64,000 nucleotides of DNA from NCBI RefSeq assembly GCF_025780075.1, contig NZ_JAOXHM010000001.1, forward strand, positions 89,275 through 153,274. The letters run 5' to 3'. The translations under genes and the position numbers were made by a program. Source of the DNA: Ureaplasma sp. ES3154-GEN (GTDB taxonomy: Bacteria > Bacillota_I > Bacilli_A > Mycoplasmatales > Mycoplasmoidaceae). Positions 1 to 12,097 of this stretch are shown one piece after another (the stretch's first letter is position 1; every line of letters starts with the position of its first letter). Below the pieces are notes generated by a model that was not told where the DNA came from, made no database searches, and saw only the letters and a program-made list of their open reading frames with translations.

Positions 1-1908
1 GAAAAAGATGTCGAAGTAGATGGGTTAACCGAAAAAGTAACATTACAACCGCAACCTAATCGTTTATATTTTAAAAGTGATGAGGAAGCAGGTATTGTTA
101 ATAAAAATCCTGATCCATACCTTTCTGAACGTGTTCCTGATGTTGTAAATTTTGATCCATCAAAAGAATTCATCAAAAAACAAGTTGATAAATCAACAAG
201 TTATTTCAAAAAAAATACATTTAGTCCAACCCTAGAAAAAGACTATGTACGAAACGCTACTCAAGAAAATTTAGCTAAATATTTCTTAACTAATGGACAC
301 AATGAATATGATCGTAATGATTTTTCGCGGGATAACCCTTTTTTAAGTTTATCTGATAAATACTGAAGACTTATTTGATATGGAAATTGAGAAAAATATG
401 TTATTGATGGAACGCCACCCGAAAAAATTCAAGAATTGAAAAACTTACCACAAGATCCGTTACCCCAAACTCCTAAATCGGTTGCAAAAATCATAAAAAT
501 TGTTTCTTATTTAGATTTCGATAAATTCACCACTTTATCAAAGGATGCTGAAAAAGCGATTCGGGATGGTCATAGTCTGGATGATTCAAACTCATATATC
601 GATGAAAAAGGAGAAATAAACAGTTACAGTTCCAATCCTCTGCCAGGAACAAACAAAGTTACTTCTCGTTTAGAGTATGACAACGCAAATCGTCGAATTT
701 TTGGATATTCCTCATATTACAATCGAACACCACAAAACTTAATTGACGGGACCTATGAAGGGTGAACTAAAACTGTAGATACTGAGTATAACGCTCGTTA
801 TAACTCTGAAAATATTGACGGAATTAATTTTGATAAACTTACTAGAAATAATCCTGAAAATGACAAAAGAAATGAAGGTCGGGTATTAACAATTGATGTA
901 TCTAAACAAGGGGCCTACGAAAGAACTGTTAATGTAATAGAAAAACTAAAACAAGATAATGTTACAATTGAGGGATACCGTTTCTTAAATATTGGTTCAA
1001 AAGACGCTAATCAAGCTTTTGTTCACATTATAAAAGCTCTTCCTAAAAAAATATTACAACTTGAATTCTTTTTTGTTAAGAAGGATACAAGCGCTTTAGC
1101 TGCATTAGAGGAAAAAGAAGAAATTAAAGAACTAGGTCTATATACTAATGAACTCCCTTATGATGAAGCATGACGTATTAACCCTTGAGCCTTAAAAAAT
1201 GTACATTGAATTAACACTAATGACTATAACTCCCCTAGTGGATATGGTAATGGCTATCACCCATGAACACGAATCCAATTTACATCGCTTGCTTTTTACC
1301 AATCAGATGTTAAAGAGAATGAGAAATCACTTGCTTTAAAACTTAATCGAATTAACTATGGTTTAAGAATGGCCTATTTCGTCCGAAATAACGAGCCCTT
1401 CTTTCAAGGTGAAATGGGCTCAGGGTTAAAACCTGATCACAATCAAGGCGGTAATTCATATCCATGAGGGCTAGATTTATCGCGTACATCATTAAAATCA
1501 CTGCGTGGCCTTGTTTTCCAAGACCACAAAAAACCAGAAAATGGGACGCGAAAACTTAAATACTTGTGATTAAGAAACGACACTGCAACATTTGAAATTA
1601 CAACCGATGAATTAAATCACGCTCAATTTAAAGAAATTATGATCCAAGAACAACCCCAAATGCCACGAACAAAAATCTTTTTCTCAAATAACGAGGATAC
1701 AAAACGTATTAAAGTTATTAAAGGGACTGAGCCATTAAATAGTGAAGGTATTGCTAATTTACGAGTCTTACGAGAATACACTGATTCAAGTGGTGTTAAA
1801 AACAACCCTGTCTTATACAACGCCGGAGATGAAGAAACAAAACAAATACTTCAAAGTAATTTTGCTGTTCAAGAAGATAATCCAACAGCTAATATTGATG
1901 TAGCATAA
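1..1908 (+). CDS. MIB-like immunoglobulin-binding protein, C-terminal part
   Basis: The gene is open from the first base in frame 1 and is cut at its 5' end by the window; 635 residues are visible. Several TGA codons are read as Trp. No signal peptide is visible because the start is missing. The assignment to Mycoplasma Immunoglobulin Binding protein rests mainly on context: it lies 18 bp upstream of, and co-oriented with, a MIP-type protease, the invariant arrangement of the MIB-MIP system. In that system MIB captures an antibody through its variable region and MIP then cuts the heavy chain. The visible part is rich in charged and aromatic residues, as expected of a secreted surface protein, and ends in a short acidic tail (AVQEDNPTANIDVA). 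I cannot point to a diagnostic motif, so the family call is partly inference. Confidence 0.72.
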
Positions 1909-1926
1909 TCCAAAGGATGACGAATA

Positions 1927-4359
1927 ATGAAAAAAGTAAAACATACAAAAAAAATATTATACGCACTGACAGGTTTTAGTGTAACAATCTTATCTATTGC
2001 CGCGATTGCTGCGTCTTGTGCGCAAAAAAATACAAATGATAAGCCAAACGATACATTACCTAATAACCCTAATACTAAACCAAATAATCCTGACAATGAT
2101 AAAAATGCATCAGAAGCTAATTCGACAATTACGCCTAATAACCAAAATAGCAGTACAGAACTAAATAACGCTGAACCAAGTGAAGACGTTAAAAATTGAG
2201 TCAATGAACTAGCATTAGAAGTTACCCAATTTCTCGATGGTAACCCAGACAAATCAAAACTTCATATTTGAGATTTAGAAGATTTAAATCAAATTAAAAT
2301 TAAACTAACTGGACCAAAAGCAGATTTATTTTCAGTCCTTGTTACCGGAGTTAAACCTGATTACAACGATGCCAAACAAAATATTTCTGTCAAAACCGGT
2401 CATGCAACCTTGAAACTAAAAATCGTTCATAACAAAACTAAAACATTTGTTGAAAAAGATTTAGAAATCAGTGGTTTTAAAACTGAACCTTATTTGGTTG
2501 ATAAAGACGGAATAATTATTGATGAAAAAACCGCAACTAAAGAACAAGAGCGTGTCAATTACTTAACAAGTTATACTCCTGAACAACGAGTAGCTTATGA
2601 AAATGAAGACTATCTAAATCAACTAAAACGTCAACTTAACAACGAATCTATCGATCAAGTTCGTCCAGATCTCGCTGCAGTTACTAGTACAGAAAAGACT
2701 AAATTTGACGAAAAAGCTAAAAATTTAGGTTTAGATACTTACAATAATCAAGCATTTAAAGGTTACACACTACCTGTTTATAATAATGATGGAGAGTTTG
2801 ATGGCTTATCAATTGCCAAAAAACTCCCTGGTCAGGGTCCGTCTTGAGTAGACTCATACAACCGAAACCAGTATAGAAATAAAGGACTTGCCCGAGTTTT
2901 ACTAAACAAAGAATACCAAACAATGGGTGAACAAACTTTTGGAATCTCTTTTACTAATAAAAACCAAAGTTATATAAAAGGTAATGAAGAAAATCCAAAT
3001 ATCCCAACATCTGATCCCTCAAAGTTTCCATTAACAACATCTCGAGGAACGGTATGAATTTTAGACTACGAAAAAACAACTGATGGCTCATACCCAACTA
3101 AATGATATTTTGGGACAAACTTGCACGTTGCAGATTTATTGCGTAACAATACGCGAGGCGTTAGTTTGTCACGTCTAAACAAAAATCCACCTCTACAAAC
3201 AAAATTCACTTTGACAGAACACGATAGTAATTTTTCAACATTTATAATTGGAACAGATCTTAAAACTGAAGAGGAAACAACCCGAATTAGTGAAATCTTT
3301 AAAGTTGTCTACAGTGCTACTGATTTTTTGGAAAAGGACCCAAGTGACTACTTAGCTAGCAAATATAAAGAAGAATTTAAAGATAGAAAAGAATTTTTAG
3401 ATTTTGCAGTTATTGAAGTTGATTTTAGTAAAATTAAACCCAATGAATGATCAATCATTTCAAAAAACAATGTGGTGCCTGAAAATATTGTCAATAACAA
3501 TGCTAAAGTCGCTGAAGCACTAACAAACAATTACGCTAACGAAACAGATAAACAAATTAAATTTTTAGATTACGATTATCTTTCTCGTAACAAAGAAAAC
3601 CAAGCACCATTATTAAAAGCCGATTTTGATAAATATACTGGAGACCAATTCTTCTTACTAGGTTACCCCTTGGCAATTGAAGATTTCTATTTTGGTAAGT
3701 ACGATGAAGAACGAGTTAAAAATTGAGTTCGTTGATCAACTTCACTATGAACTAATGGTAAATATGAATTCTTTGATAAATTGGTTTTACCAGAAGTAGG
3801 AACAACCGATGAAGAGCGTGCAGAACACGCAAAAGAATTAGCTAAAGGTGGTCGGTTCAGTTATCAAGTTGGTTACCGTTCATTCCTGAATAAACCTGGG
3901 GTATCTGACGCTTTCATCGCTTCTCCACGAAATGGTGATAAATACCTAACAACTCATGATGGTAAGCAATACGTTTCATTCGGATTGCAATATATGCCAC
4001 GTGATTATGAACCATTCGGAGGAGCAAGTGGTTCATCGATGCGTAACCAACATAACGCAGTTATTGGTGTATACCACACTGCAACGCGGTTCACATCCAC
4101 AGGTTTAGTTGGAGCATTACGTTCAGAAGGTTTTGATTATAACGGTTTATATGGAACATATAATTTGCCACAATACGATTTAATTTTTGGTGGTGGTAAA
4201 GACCAAAAAACTTCATACCGTCAAGCTTTGAAAGAACTAAATAAAAATAATCCAAATGTGAGAACAAATATTTTTCCTAACGGTTTTGAGGAAGAAAATA
4301 TTGAAGAAAAATATCGTTTCAAAAACGAACCTTCAACAAGTAATACAAACAATAATTAA
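1927..4359 (+). CDS. MIP-like immunoglobulin-specific serine protease lipoprotein (DUF31 family)
   Basis: An 810-residue lipoprotein; ATG preceded by AAAGGATGACGAATA, a good ribosome site. Residues 1-30 form a lipoprotein signal with lipobox AASC (acylated Cys near residue 31), followed by an Asn/Pro-rich linker of about 55 residues. The body fits the mycoplasma DUF31/MIP peptidases with a chymotrypsin-like triad: His about residue 400 in TNLHVAD, Asp about 492 in DFAVIEVDF, and Ser about 701 in FGGASGSS. The triad assignment is by motif, not structure. Known MIPs cleave Ig heavy chains at the VH-CH1 junction once MIB holds the antibody. Likely anchored on the outer face of the membrane and co-transcribed with the upstream gene. 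Six or more TGA codons are read as Trp. Confidence 0.88.
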
Positions 4360-4392
4360 ACTTTAAAAAATATTTTTATAAACAAAAACTAA

Positions 4393-4787
4393 TCCATATC
4401 ATAGTTAATTGCTGTTAAAATCGTTATTGATTATTAATAGAGGAAAGTCCGTGCTTGCACAAGGTGGAAATCCTTGTAGTGTTTGTTGTATGTATAATTA
4501 ATAAAGCATAGCATTGTGTTCATCAATGACGGCTATTGTTAAGCCTAAGTATTTTATTTAAAAAAATATATGGAATAACAATCTAAAAGTGCCACAGGGA
4601 CGAATCTTTAAGAAATTAAAGGGATGAAACGTTGGTAAACCCCGCAAGCAAGAAACCTAAATTTTGGTAAGGGAATTAGAAAACACGAATCATAAGTGGT
4701 TTCTAGATAAAATAAACTACTGTTTATTTTATAGATAAATAATTAACACTCATTAAGAGTACAGAACACGGCTTATTTGATATGATG
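4393..4787 (+). ncRNA. rnpB: RNase P RNA
   Basis: The catalytic RNA that removes tRNA 5' leaders. Two universally conserved blocks are present: GAGGAAAGTCC at 4440-4450 and ACAGAACACGGCTTA at 4761-4775. The ends are set by a terminal helix P1, CATATCA (4395-4401) pairing with TGATATG (4778-4784). The roughly 390-nt length and internal AT-rich arms fit the Bacillus-type (type B) RNA of Mollicutes. A terminator follows directly. The protein that modulates this enzyme in Gram-positives (RnpM/YlxR) is encoded at 10419-10676. Confidence 0.95.
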
Positions 4788-4793
4788 AACATT

Positions 4794-4818
4794 AAAACAG
4801 TAGCTTGCTACTGTTTTT
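4794..4818 (+). terminator. Intrinsic terminator of rnpB
   Basis: AAAACAGTAGC and GCTACTGTTTT form an 11-bp perfect stem with a tiny TT loop, followed by T-rich sequence. Confidence 0.85.
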
Positions 4819-4838
4819 CTTATCTTTATAGAGAATTT

Positions 4839-4871
4839 AAAAAGCATAAGATTAAGTCTTATGCTTTTTTT
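4839..4871. terminator. Second terminator-like hairpin after rnpB
   Basis: AAAAAGCATAAGA pairs with TCTTATGCTTTTT around a 5-nt loop and ends in T8. A backup terminator for rnpB on the plus strand. Confidence 0.75.
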
Positions 4872-5242
4872 TATAAATTCAAGTATAGTTAATTATTAAA
4901 ACAAAACTCAGTTACTTTTACGTGTTCTCTACCAACCTAAGATGCTTATAAGTTCCTAATCCTTATATTGGGTAAATAATAACTTTAAATATCTATCTTT
5001 TTGGTCACTTGTGAATCACTAGTAACTTTTTGCTTATGCAATAACAACGAGCATATAAACTTGTTTAAAACAAAAATATGAAAATTCTTTTGCTTAATTT
5101 TCTAATAGGCTTGCCAACAGTCTTTGCAACATAAATTCATAAAAGAAAATCATTTATAGTAATAAAAACACTTAATCTAACTTAAGTATTAATTCAATTC
5201 CTTGATAAAAGATGAACTTATCCTATAGTTATATTGTTGGAT
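4872..5242. other. Intergenic stretch without a recognisable gene
   Basis: About 370 bp of AT-rich sequence with stops in all frames. I see no RNA hallmark or long repeat. It may hold the 3' region of the minus-strand lipoprotein transcript or a decayed gene. Confidence 0.5.
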
Positions 5243-6610
5243 TTAATTAACATTGCCTAATATTTCAGTTAACTTTTCAATCGCATTTTTATAATCAGTA
5301 TTTCAACTTTCCTGATTAATTTTTTGTTGAACTTCGTTCAAAGCATTTTCTAATGTTGCTTTTATTTCTTTGTATTTTGGTTCGGTATCGGATTTGGCAT
5401 TTACTTCGGTTAGTAAATTATTCAACTGTTCTAATAAATTTTGGTATCTAACCTTTAATGGTTTTTGCTCATAATCAACAGTTGCTTCATATAGTTTAAT
5501 AAACAAATCTTCATTAAACGTATTACTTGAACTGATATTAGTAAAAGCTTCTTGTAAATTATTATAAGCAGCTATTCATTGATCACGCAAGGTAGTTTGT
5601 TGTTTTTTGTCATGGATTTCATCAACAATTTTAACGATTTCATTATGGGCTTCTAAATAATTTTGCGCTCGGGTTTTAATGACGTTTTCTAAAGCTAAAT
5701 AATTATTATTTCTTAGTTCAGAAACTCCATCTGAGTTTGTTTTACGAACTTGAATAACTAAAGGGTTTTGGAATTTAATGACGTGTTCTTGATTAGATTG
5801 TGAATTATCTTTTTTGGATCCGCCAACATATTTAATACCCACGACGTCAAATGATGATATATTTTCAAGTTTTGCTTTTTCAAATTTAAAATCTACAAAT
5901 GTATAACCATCGATAGGACGTTTATCTTTAATATCTTCTGTTGAACTATAAAAGGACAAAATCGGTTCACCTGTAATATTGTCAAATAAATTAGTAATTA
6001 AATAATAACCTTCTACTTTTAAATTTTCTTGAACAATATCGTTAGATATTAAAACACTATATAGAGTAGGTTGATTCTCAAATAAATCAACTATATTCGC
6101 ATTCTGACTAGTAAAACTAATAAACATTTGTGAATCATACATTTCCTGATTATCCATAGTTTTATTATTTGGCTTTGATTCTTCAGGCGCTAATTCTGGT
6201 TGATTACCATTATTCTGATTTGATTCTTGGTTCATATGTTTATCATTATTTTGATTGTTATGCGTCTCTGGTTGTTCTGGAGATGGTGATCGCTTTTCAG
6301 ATTCTTGTTTCTGTTCTTGTTGTTGTTCTAATTTAACTTCGGATTTAGTTTCACTATTTGTTTCTGGGTCAAGAGATAATGTAACATCAGGTTTTTTTGT
6401 TTTTGATTCATCGCTAGGTGTGGGTTGCGGTTGTGGTGTAGAATTATTATTAGGTGCTTCGTCCTTAGAATTTTTTGTATTTGGATTGGTTTGTTTAATT
6501 AATTTCTCCTGTTTTTCAGATTTGCAACTAGCTGCGATAGCTGCAATAGTACCTAAAAGAGATGTACCACTCAAAATCATAAAGATTAATTTTTTATGTA
6601 ATTTTTTCAT
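5243..6610 (-). CDS. Surface lipoprotein with low-complexity linker, function unknown
   Basis: A 455-residue lipoprotein starting at ATG 6610 behind AGGAATTAAAA. The first 29 residues are a lipoprotein signal ending in the lipobox AASC. Residues about 30-175 are low complexity, rich in Gln, Asn, Glu, Lys, Ser and Pro, and resemble the flexible linkers of mycoplasma surface lipoproteins. The following folded-looking region (about 180-455) has no motif I recognise; its C-terminal third looks helical and amphipathic. One TGA (5303-5305) lies near the C-terminus and is read as Trp; the true stop is TAA at 5243. It stands alone between convergent rnpB and co-oriented msrB, so context gives no function. 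Probably surface exposed. Confidence 0.8.
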
Positions 6611-6715
6611 TTTTAATTCCTATTCTTTCATAAATATTTCCATTATATATATTCTTTTAAAACAAGCAAAAAGTAGTGGCTAAAGCAACACACTACTTAA
6701 TTAGGGATACAAATA

Positions 6716-7195
6716 TTAATTATTACGTTTTAACTCTTCACTATCTAATAATGATTTATATTCACCATAACCTTGCTTTTCTAAATCATCATATGCAATG
6801 AATTTTAAAGCTGCAGAGTTAATACAATATCTTAATCCTCCGTCCTGTTTAGGTCCATCACTAAAAACATGACCCAAATGTGAATCAGCGTTTTTGCTTC
6901 GCACTTCTGTCCGATGCATATTGTGACTATTATCAGCATATTCGCTAATTAAATCTGCAGTAATTGGTTTTGAGAATGCGGGTCATCCGCAACCAGAATT
7001 ATATTTATATGTTGATAAAAACAAGGGTGTGCCATCCACAATATCAACATAAATTCCTTTTTGAAAAAAACGATCATATTCGTTAGTAAACGGTTGTTCA
7101 GTTGCTGACTCTTGGGTTACTTGATATTGAATATCTGTTAATTCAGTCAACCGAAGTTGCTTTTCTTCTGGTGTTATTTTTCTTTTTCTTTGCAT
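6716..7195 (-). CDS. msrB: Peptide-methionine (R)-S-oxide reductase
   Basis: Repairs oxidised methionine (R form) in proteins. The 159-residue product carries the family signatures in order: SGCGWPAF around residue 69, [15 protein letters not shown] around 97-111 and RYCIN at 122-126. Cys124 is the catalytic Cys and Cys69 sits at the usual resolving position. The four zinc-binding Cys (two CxxC pairs) of many MsrBs are absent, so this is the zinc-free form. Start chosen by GCAGGG upstream of ATG 7195. Two internal TGA codons near residues 71-92 are read as Trp, including that in GCGWPAF. No msrA is seen nearby. Confidence 0.93.
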
Positions 7196-7555
7196 AAATA
7201 CCCTGCTCTATTTTTATATATGAAATATATTGTAAGATAAAAAGCGAAAATAAGCATTAAAATATACAAGAAAATATGAAAGACATCATGAATAATTTTT
7301 CATTATAATTTATTTTTGAAAATCTTACTGAAGCAAATTTACTATTTAATTTATCCGCCATAGATAGCTATTAATATATTTAACAATTATATTTATATTA
7401 TTTTTTATTTTATCATCTCTTAAATAGATCTATTAATACATAAAGATAGATGAAAATTATTTAATTATTATAAATGCATTTTAATAAATAAGATATCCAT
7501 AATTACATTATAAGTTTTAAATATTAATTATATTCTAAAAATAGTGTGTATTAGG

Positions 7556-7860
7556 GCAAACTAAGAAAGATATTGAGCATGAGATAATCCTTCCAAATGA
7601 AACAATAAACACATTATTTCATACTCTGCACCGTCCTTACAAAATGCTATGAAAACATTTCCCTATATGATATTTGTCTGAATAAAACATATTTTGGCAA
7701 AATTAAAATCGAATTGTTTAATTATGTTAATATTGATAAAATATTACAAACATATTTATAAAATTCTACAAAATGGATTAGATATCGAAATAATAAATAA
7801 ACAAAAAATTGCTTTTTTATCATCAAATCAGTTCATTATTTTCTTGCGAAAATAATCTAG
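7556..7860 (+). pseudogene. Probable remnant of an insertion-sequence transposase
   Basis: Short pieces in different frames read like the end of an IS3-family DDE transposase: a piece around 7680-7765 gives KTYFGKIKIELFNYVNIDK, comparable with the FFGKLK-E-hydrophobic stretch near the catalytic Glu, and a piece at about 7770-7855 gives KIAFLSSNQFIIF, comparable with the C-terminal LSPxQFR stretch. Stops and frame changes separate them, so it cannot be functional. The assignment is by eye and uncertain. Confidence 0.35.
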
Positions 7861-7890
7861 CCCCAAATATTCTTTAGTTTAAGATAAAAC

Positions 7891-7917
7891 AAAACACCAC
7901 TTTTTAGGTGGTGTTTT
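7891..7917. terminator. Symmetric terminator hairpin
   Basis: AAAACACCAC and GTGGTGTTTT form a 10-bp perfect stem around a 7-nt loop, with A-run and T-run flanks, so it can act in either direction. It follows the transposase remnant and may be its old terminator. Confidence 0.7.
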
Positions 7918-8209
7918 CTTCTTTATAAATACTTATATTGGCGAATTTTTTATACAAAAACCAATATGAACTTTTTTCTACTGCATATACCAACTAAACA
8001 GAGAAGTGGATTAAAAGATATCATCTGCATATAATGGCTCACTTGTACAAAGAATTATACTCGGCTTAAATTATTATTTGACTTCTGAATTTATAAGAAA
8101 CACATAAGAGGCACAAATAATTTTAGCATATGCTTATGTTACTATGAGAAGGATTGAAGTTGAAAAGAAATATTAACTAAATCTAAATATTTAAATTTAG
8201 TAATCTATT

Positions 8210-8545
8210 TTATTGTTTGATTTGCTTTAAAAGATCTTCAATATGTTGTGCATAATCGATTGTTTGGTCTTTAAAAAACAGTAATTGAGGCATTTTAAAG
8301 CGGTTTCAATCATTTGCTAATGTAGAACGAATAAAACCTTTAACACGGTTTAACTCCTCTAATACATTATCAATATGTTCCCGACTTAAGGCATCAATAT
8401 ATACTTTCGCTACGGATAAATCAGATGCTAATTTAACATAAGTAACCCGTGCTTTATTAGCTAGATTATTTTCCACTTTCGTTACTAAAATATCATTAAT
8501 CATATCTTTTAAATATGATTCTTGTTTTAAAATTTTTGTTGACAT
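8210..8545 (-). CDS. rbfA: Ribosome-binding factor A
   Basis: A 30S maturation factor that binds near the 16S 5' end. The 111-residue product has the RbfA KH-like pattern: VTYVKLASDLSVAKVYI (about residues 30-46), then the conserved block RVKGFIRSTLA (about 67-77). One TGA near residue 80 is read as Trp; without it the protein would lose its C-terminal 30 residues. The start overlaps the infB stop by one base (TAATG), so translation is coupled. It is the last gene of the nusA-rnpM-infB-rbfA operon, the standard bacterial order. Confidence 0.93.
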
Positions 8546-10392
8546 TATTGAACCTCATCAACACTTTTTTCATTAATTACATACGCTTCAATAATATCGT
8601 TTTCTTTAACATCATTAAAGTTTAAAATAGTTAAACCACACTCTTTACCAGCGCCCATTTCAGAAACGTGATCCTTCTTGTGTTGTAAAGAATTAATTTT
8701 ACTTGTATAAATAACGATGTCGTCCCGAATTACCCGAGCAAGAGCATTCCGTTTCATTTTACCACTTAAAACAACCACCCCACATATTGTACCAATTTGT
8801 GAATGTTTTCATGTTTGTAAAACTTTTGCTTCACCGATCACTTCTTCAACTTTTATTGGATCTAATTCACCTTTCATTCAGTTTAATAGATCCTCTTTGA
8901 ATTTATAAATAATTTCATAACTATAAATATCAACATGTGCATCATCTGCAATTTCTTTCATTGTTCTGTTAGCACGAACATTAAAGCCAATAATTAATGC
9001 TTGGGATGTTTGAGCCAGACGAATATCAGATTCGGTGATTCCTCCGATTGCCGCACGAATTAATGTTGTTGTAACACCATCCATCTCAATCTTATCTAAC
9101 ATACCCCGAATAGCTTCCAACGAACCTTGAACATCTGCTTTGACGATTAAGTTAATATTTTTTAATTCACCACTCTTAATTTTTTCACGTACACTATCGG
9201 TTTGGGTATTTTCTGCACGTTCAAGGCGAATTTTCTTTTGTTTAATTGAATAAGCAACATCACGTGCTTCTTTTTCATCTTTTAAAGATAAAAATTTGTC
9301 ACCCGCTGTAGGGACCTCATCCAACCCTGATATCTTAACAGGTTTAGACGGTAATGCTTGGGCAATTTCATTATTATTTTCATCAAACATATTCCGGATT
9401 TTTCCGTATGTGCCCCCAACAACTAAATAATCCCCTTTCGTTAACGAACCATTTTGAACTAATAAAGTAGCAACGGGCCCAAAACCTTTATCAAGGTTTG
9501 CTTCGATAACCGTTCCATAAGCAAGTCGATTAGGATTAGCCTTATACTCATTTAATTCTGCAATAACATTAATTGCATCTAACAACTCGTTAATTCCTTC
9601 GTTTCTTAATGCAGAACCTTTGATACAAACAACATCTCCCCCAAAATCTTCAACCACAATATCTTTGCTTGATAATTGACTAATAACCTTTTCGGGGTCC
9701 GCACCAATTTTATCCATTTTGTTAACAAAAACAATAATCGGCACGCCTGCTGCTTGAGCATGGTCAATTGCTTCTTCAGTTTGCATTTTAATCCCATCAT
9801 CAGCTGCAACCACTAATATAACAATATCTGTTAAGTTTGCTCCTCGAGCTCGCATTTCAGTAAAAGCCTCGTGACCTGGAGTATCAATAAAAGTGATTAG
9901 CTGGTTATTTTTCATCACTTGGTATGCACCAATATGTTGAGTAATCCCACCTGCTTCTCCTTCAACAACTGCTGATTTTCGAATTGTATCTAGTAAAGTT
10001 GTTTTTCCATGATCCACGTGCCCCATAATTGTTACAATTGGAGGTCGTTTTTCCAAATCTTTTTCATCATCATTAAAATTAATGTTCTCTAAAACATTTT
10101 CAGTTGAAATGTTTTTTTCAATTTTAAAATCTAAATCATATTCTAAACACAACTCACCAATTGCATTTTCGTCTAGCACAGAGTTGAGATTGTACACAAT
10201 TCCTTTTTTAAAATAATGCATAATAATTTCATTGGTGCTTTTGTTTAATTTTGGAGCTAATTCCTGAATCGTTAAGGGTGATGTGAAAACAAATGTTCCA
10301 TCGAAAACTCCTACATCAACCTGTTTGATTTGTTTCTTTAAATCAATACTTTGACGTTTATCTTTTTTAACTTTGGTATTTTTCTTGGCCAT
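8545..10392 (-). CDS. infB: Translation initiation factor IF-2
   Basis: A GTPase that brings initiator tRNA to the 30S subunit. The 615-residue protein has a short N-terminal region (about 100 residues), as is usual in Mollicutes, then the GTPase domain with GHVDHGKT (G1), DTPGHE (G3) and NKMD (G4), followed by the EF-Tu-like and C-terminal IF-2 domains. Two or more TGA codons in the last 130 residues are read as Trp. It lies 26 bp after rnpM and overlaps rbfA by one base. fmt, which formylates the initiator tRNA, is present at 28413-29333, so formyl-Met initiation appears intact. Confidence 0.97.
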
Positions 10393-10418
10393 ATTGTACG
10401 CTCCTTAGGTATCTAATA

Positions 10419-10676
10419 TTATTTTAATAAGTTTTGTTGGTAAGCATTTAAATAATGTGCAACCATATCTAAATTCTTACACCCAAACCTTTTCGAAAAA
10501 AAGGTAAGGATTGATTTTAAATCAGTATTCTGATCAATCATTATATAATATCCCCTACCACTCATTTGATTAAAAAGAATATATTGCTCACGAGTGATAA
10601 TAAACCGTAGCAAATTTGTTTGGGGATATTTATGACGTGTTTTAACGCATGTTCGAATAGAAATGATAGGTCGCAT
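10419..10676 (-). CDS. rnpM: YlxR-family RNase P modulator / RNA-binding protein
   Basis: An 85-residue basic protein with the family opening RTCVKTRHKYPQTNLLRF and the GRGYYI block near residue 40, both typical of YlxR (DUF448). In Bacillus this family binds RNase P RNA and modulates the enzyme. It sits two bases after the nusA stop and before infB, its usual position. The start ATG at 10676 is set by the nusA end. Confidence 0.88.
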   Translation of the reverse strand: MRPIISIRTCVKTRHKYPQTNLLRFIITREQYILFNQMSGRGYYIMIDQNTDLKSILTFFSKRFGCKNLDMVAHYLNAYQQNLLK

Positions 10677-10678
10677 GA

Positions 10679-12070
10679 CTATTTTGTAATTAAGTCCTCA
10701 AAACCTTCAACAACTCAGTTATCATCATCTTCATCGTTGCTTAAATCTTCATTTTTCAAATCTTCGTGAAGAACTGGTTGAATAATTGGTACATCAGATT
10801 TAATTGTTGATGTTTTAGCAAGTAATGCTGAATTTTCATCGGCATCTAACATCGCCAACACTTCATCATTTGATTGGTTTTTTTCATTAATTAAATGCAT
10901 TTGTTTTTGGTGTCAAACTGTTTTATTAAATGATTCATAAGCTAATCTTTGCGCTTGAGCATCAGCAATAGATTTCACATCGATATTTGCTTGGACTAAT
11001 TTAGAGATTAGACGAATATTTTTTCCTTGACGACCAATAATTTTTGGGAATGATTCATTAGTTACAATAACAGTCACTAATTGTTTGACTTTAAATAATG
11101 CATTCGGATCTTCATTGGGTTCATTTTTGATTGTCATCCCTAAAATATTATTCACCCCAATTGCATTTGCAATAAAGGTTTGTTTATCAGTTGAATATTT
11201 AACAACATCCAAGCGCTCTTCACCGATTTGGCGCTGAATTGTTTTTAAAATATTGGCATCCTGACCAATAATTGATCCAACAGGATCAATATGGGGGTTA
11301 GTTGAAGACACTGCAATTTTAGTTTTAAATCCTGCATCACGAACAATCGCATTAATTTCAATTGTTCCGTTGGCAACATCCACTGCCTCATTAGCAATAA
11401 TCGTCTTAATTAATACTGGTTCTTTACGCGATAATAAAACTGGTCATAATTTGCTTTGTTCTTTGACCTCTTTAATTGCGAAATAGTATGAATTACCAAC
11501 TACAAAGTTTTCACCTTTAACAATTTCACGACTTGATAAATAACCTTTAGTATTTCATTTATCTTCTAATTGAACATGATAGCCGTTAATATAATCATTA
11601 TGTTGACTAACTTCAACAACTTTGGCATACACAACAGTGTTGATCATTGGTTCTCAGTATTGCGAAACCTTTTTATTATGTAATTCGGTTGTTCGTTGTT
11701 TTAATAATTGTAAAATTTGTGCTACTTCATACGAAGAAAAAATTTCATTGATTAAAGGGTGTGTTACTAATGTTTGACCAACCTTAATTTTAGGATCAAT
11801 TTTTAACGCATCACTGTGTAATATTTGCACAGTATCATCGAAACTATCATCTTCGTAACTCGTATCATCAACAACGAGAAAAGATTCAGAAACAATAATA
11901 TCCCCTTTATCGAAATCAATTGCAAACTGAATATTTTCATCCGGTTTTGAACGTTTATAAGTTTTTAAAAAAGCATCCAACAAAATATGATGGATATCTT
12001 GGATGGAAATATCTTTCTCCACCGCAATTTCTTTAACAAGTTTTAATAAACCTGATTCTTGGTTACTCAT
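10679..12070 (-). CDS. nusA: Transcription elongation/termination factor NusA
   Basis: Binds RNA polymerase and modulates pausing and termination. The 463-residue protein has the N-terminal polymerase-binding domain (1-130), an S1-like region, and KH domains with the FPKIIGRQGKNIRLISKL block near residue 345. The acidic C-terminal tail of about 50 residues (DDDNW) lacks the repeats of proteobacterial NusA, as in other Gram-positives. Several TGA codons are read as Trp. First gene of the nusA-rnpM-infB-rbfA operon. rimP, usually just upstream, is not there; the gene before it is a transporter. Confidence 0.95.
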
Positions 12071-12097
12071 TGGTTAATCCTTTCGTTAATGAGATAA

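Larger units (their letters stand above)
7196..8209. other. 1-kb AT-rich decayed intergenic region
   Basis: No intact gene on either strand. The first 350 bp are almost pure A/T and include the msrB promoter side. The middle (about 7556-7860) holds short out-of-phase reading pieces described separately. A symmetric terminator lies at 7891-7917. The last 290 bp, up to the rbfA stop, again have stops in all frames. It looks like the scar of a lost mobile gene. Confidence 0.5.

Noticed and set aside
6255..6683. 142-codon plus-strand Ser/Cys-rich frame
   Set aside because: It is the reverse complement of the Gln/Glu-rich linker of the minus-strand lipoprotein, which has a proper start, signal peptide and ribosome site.
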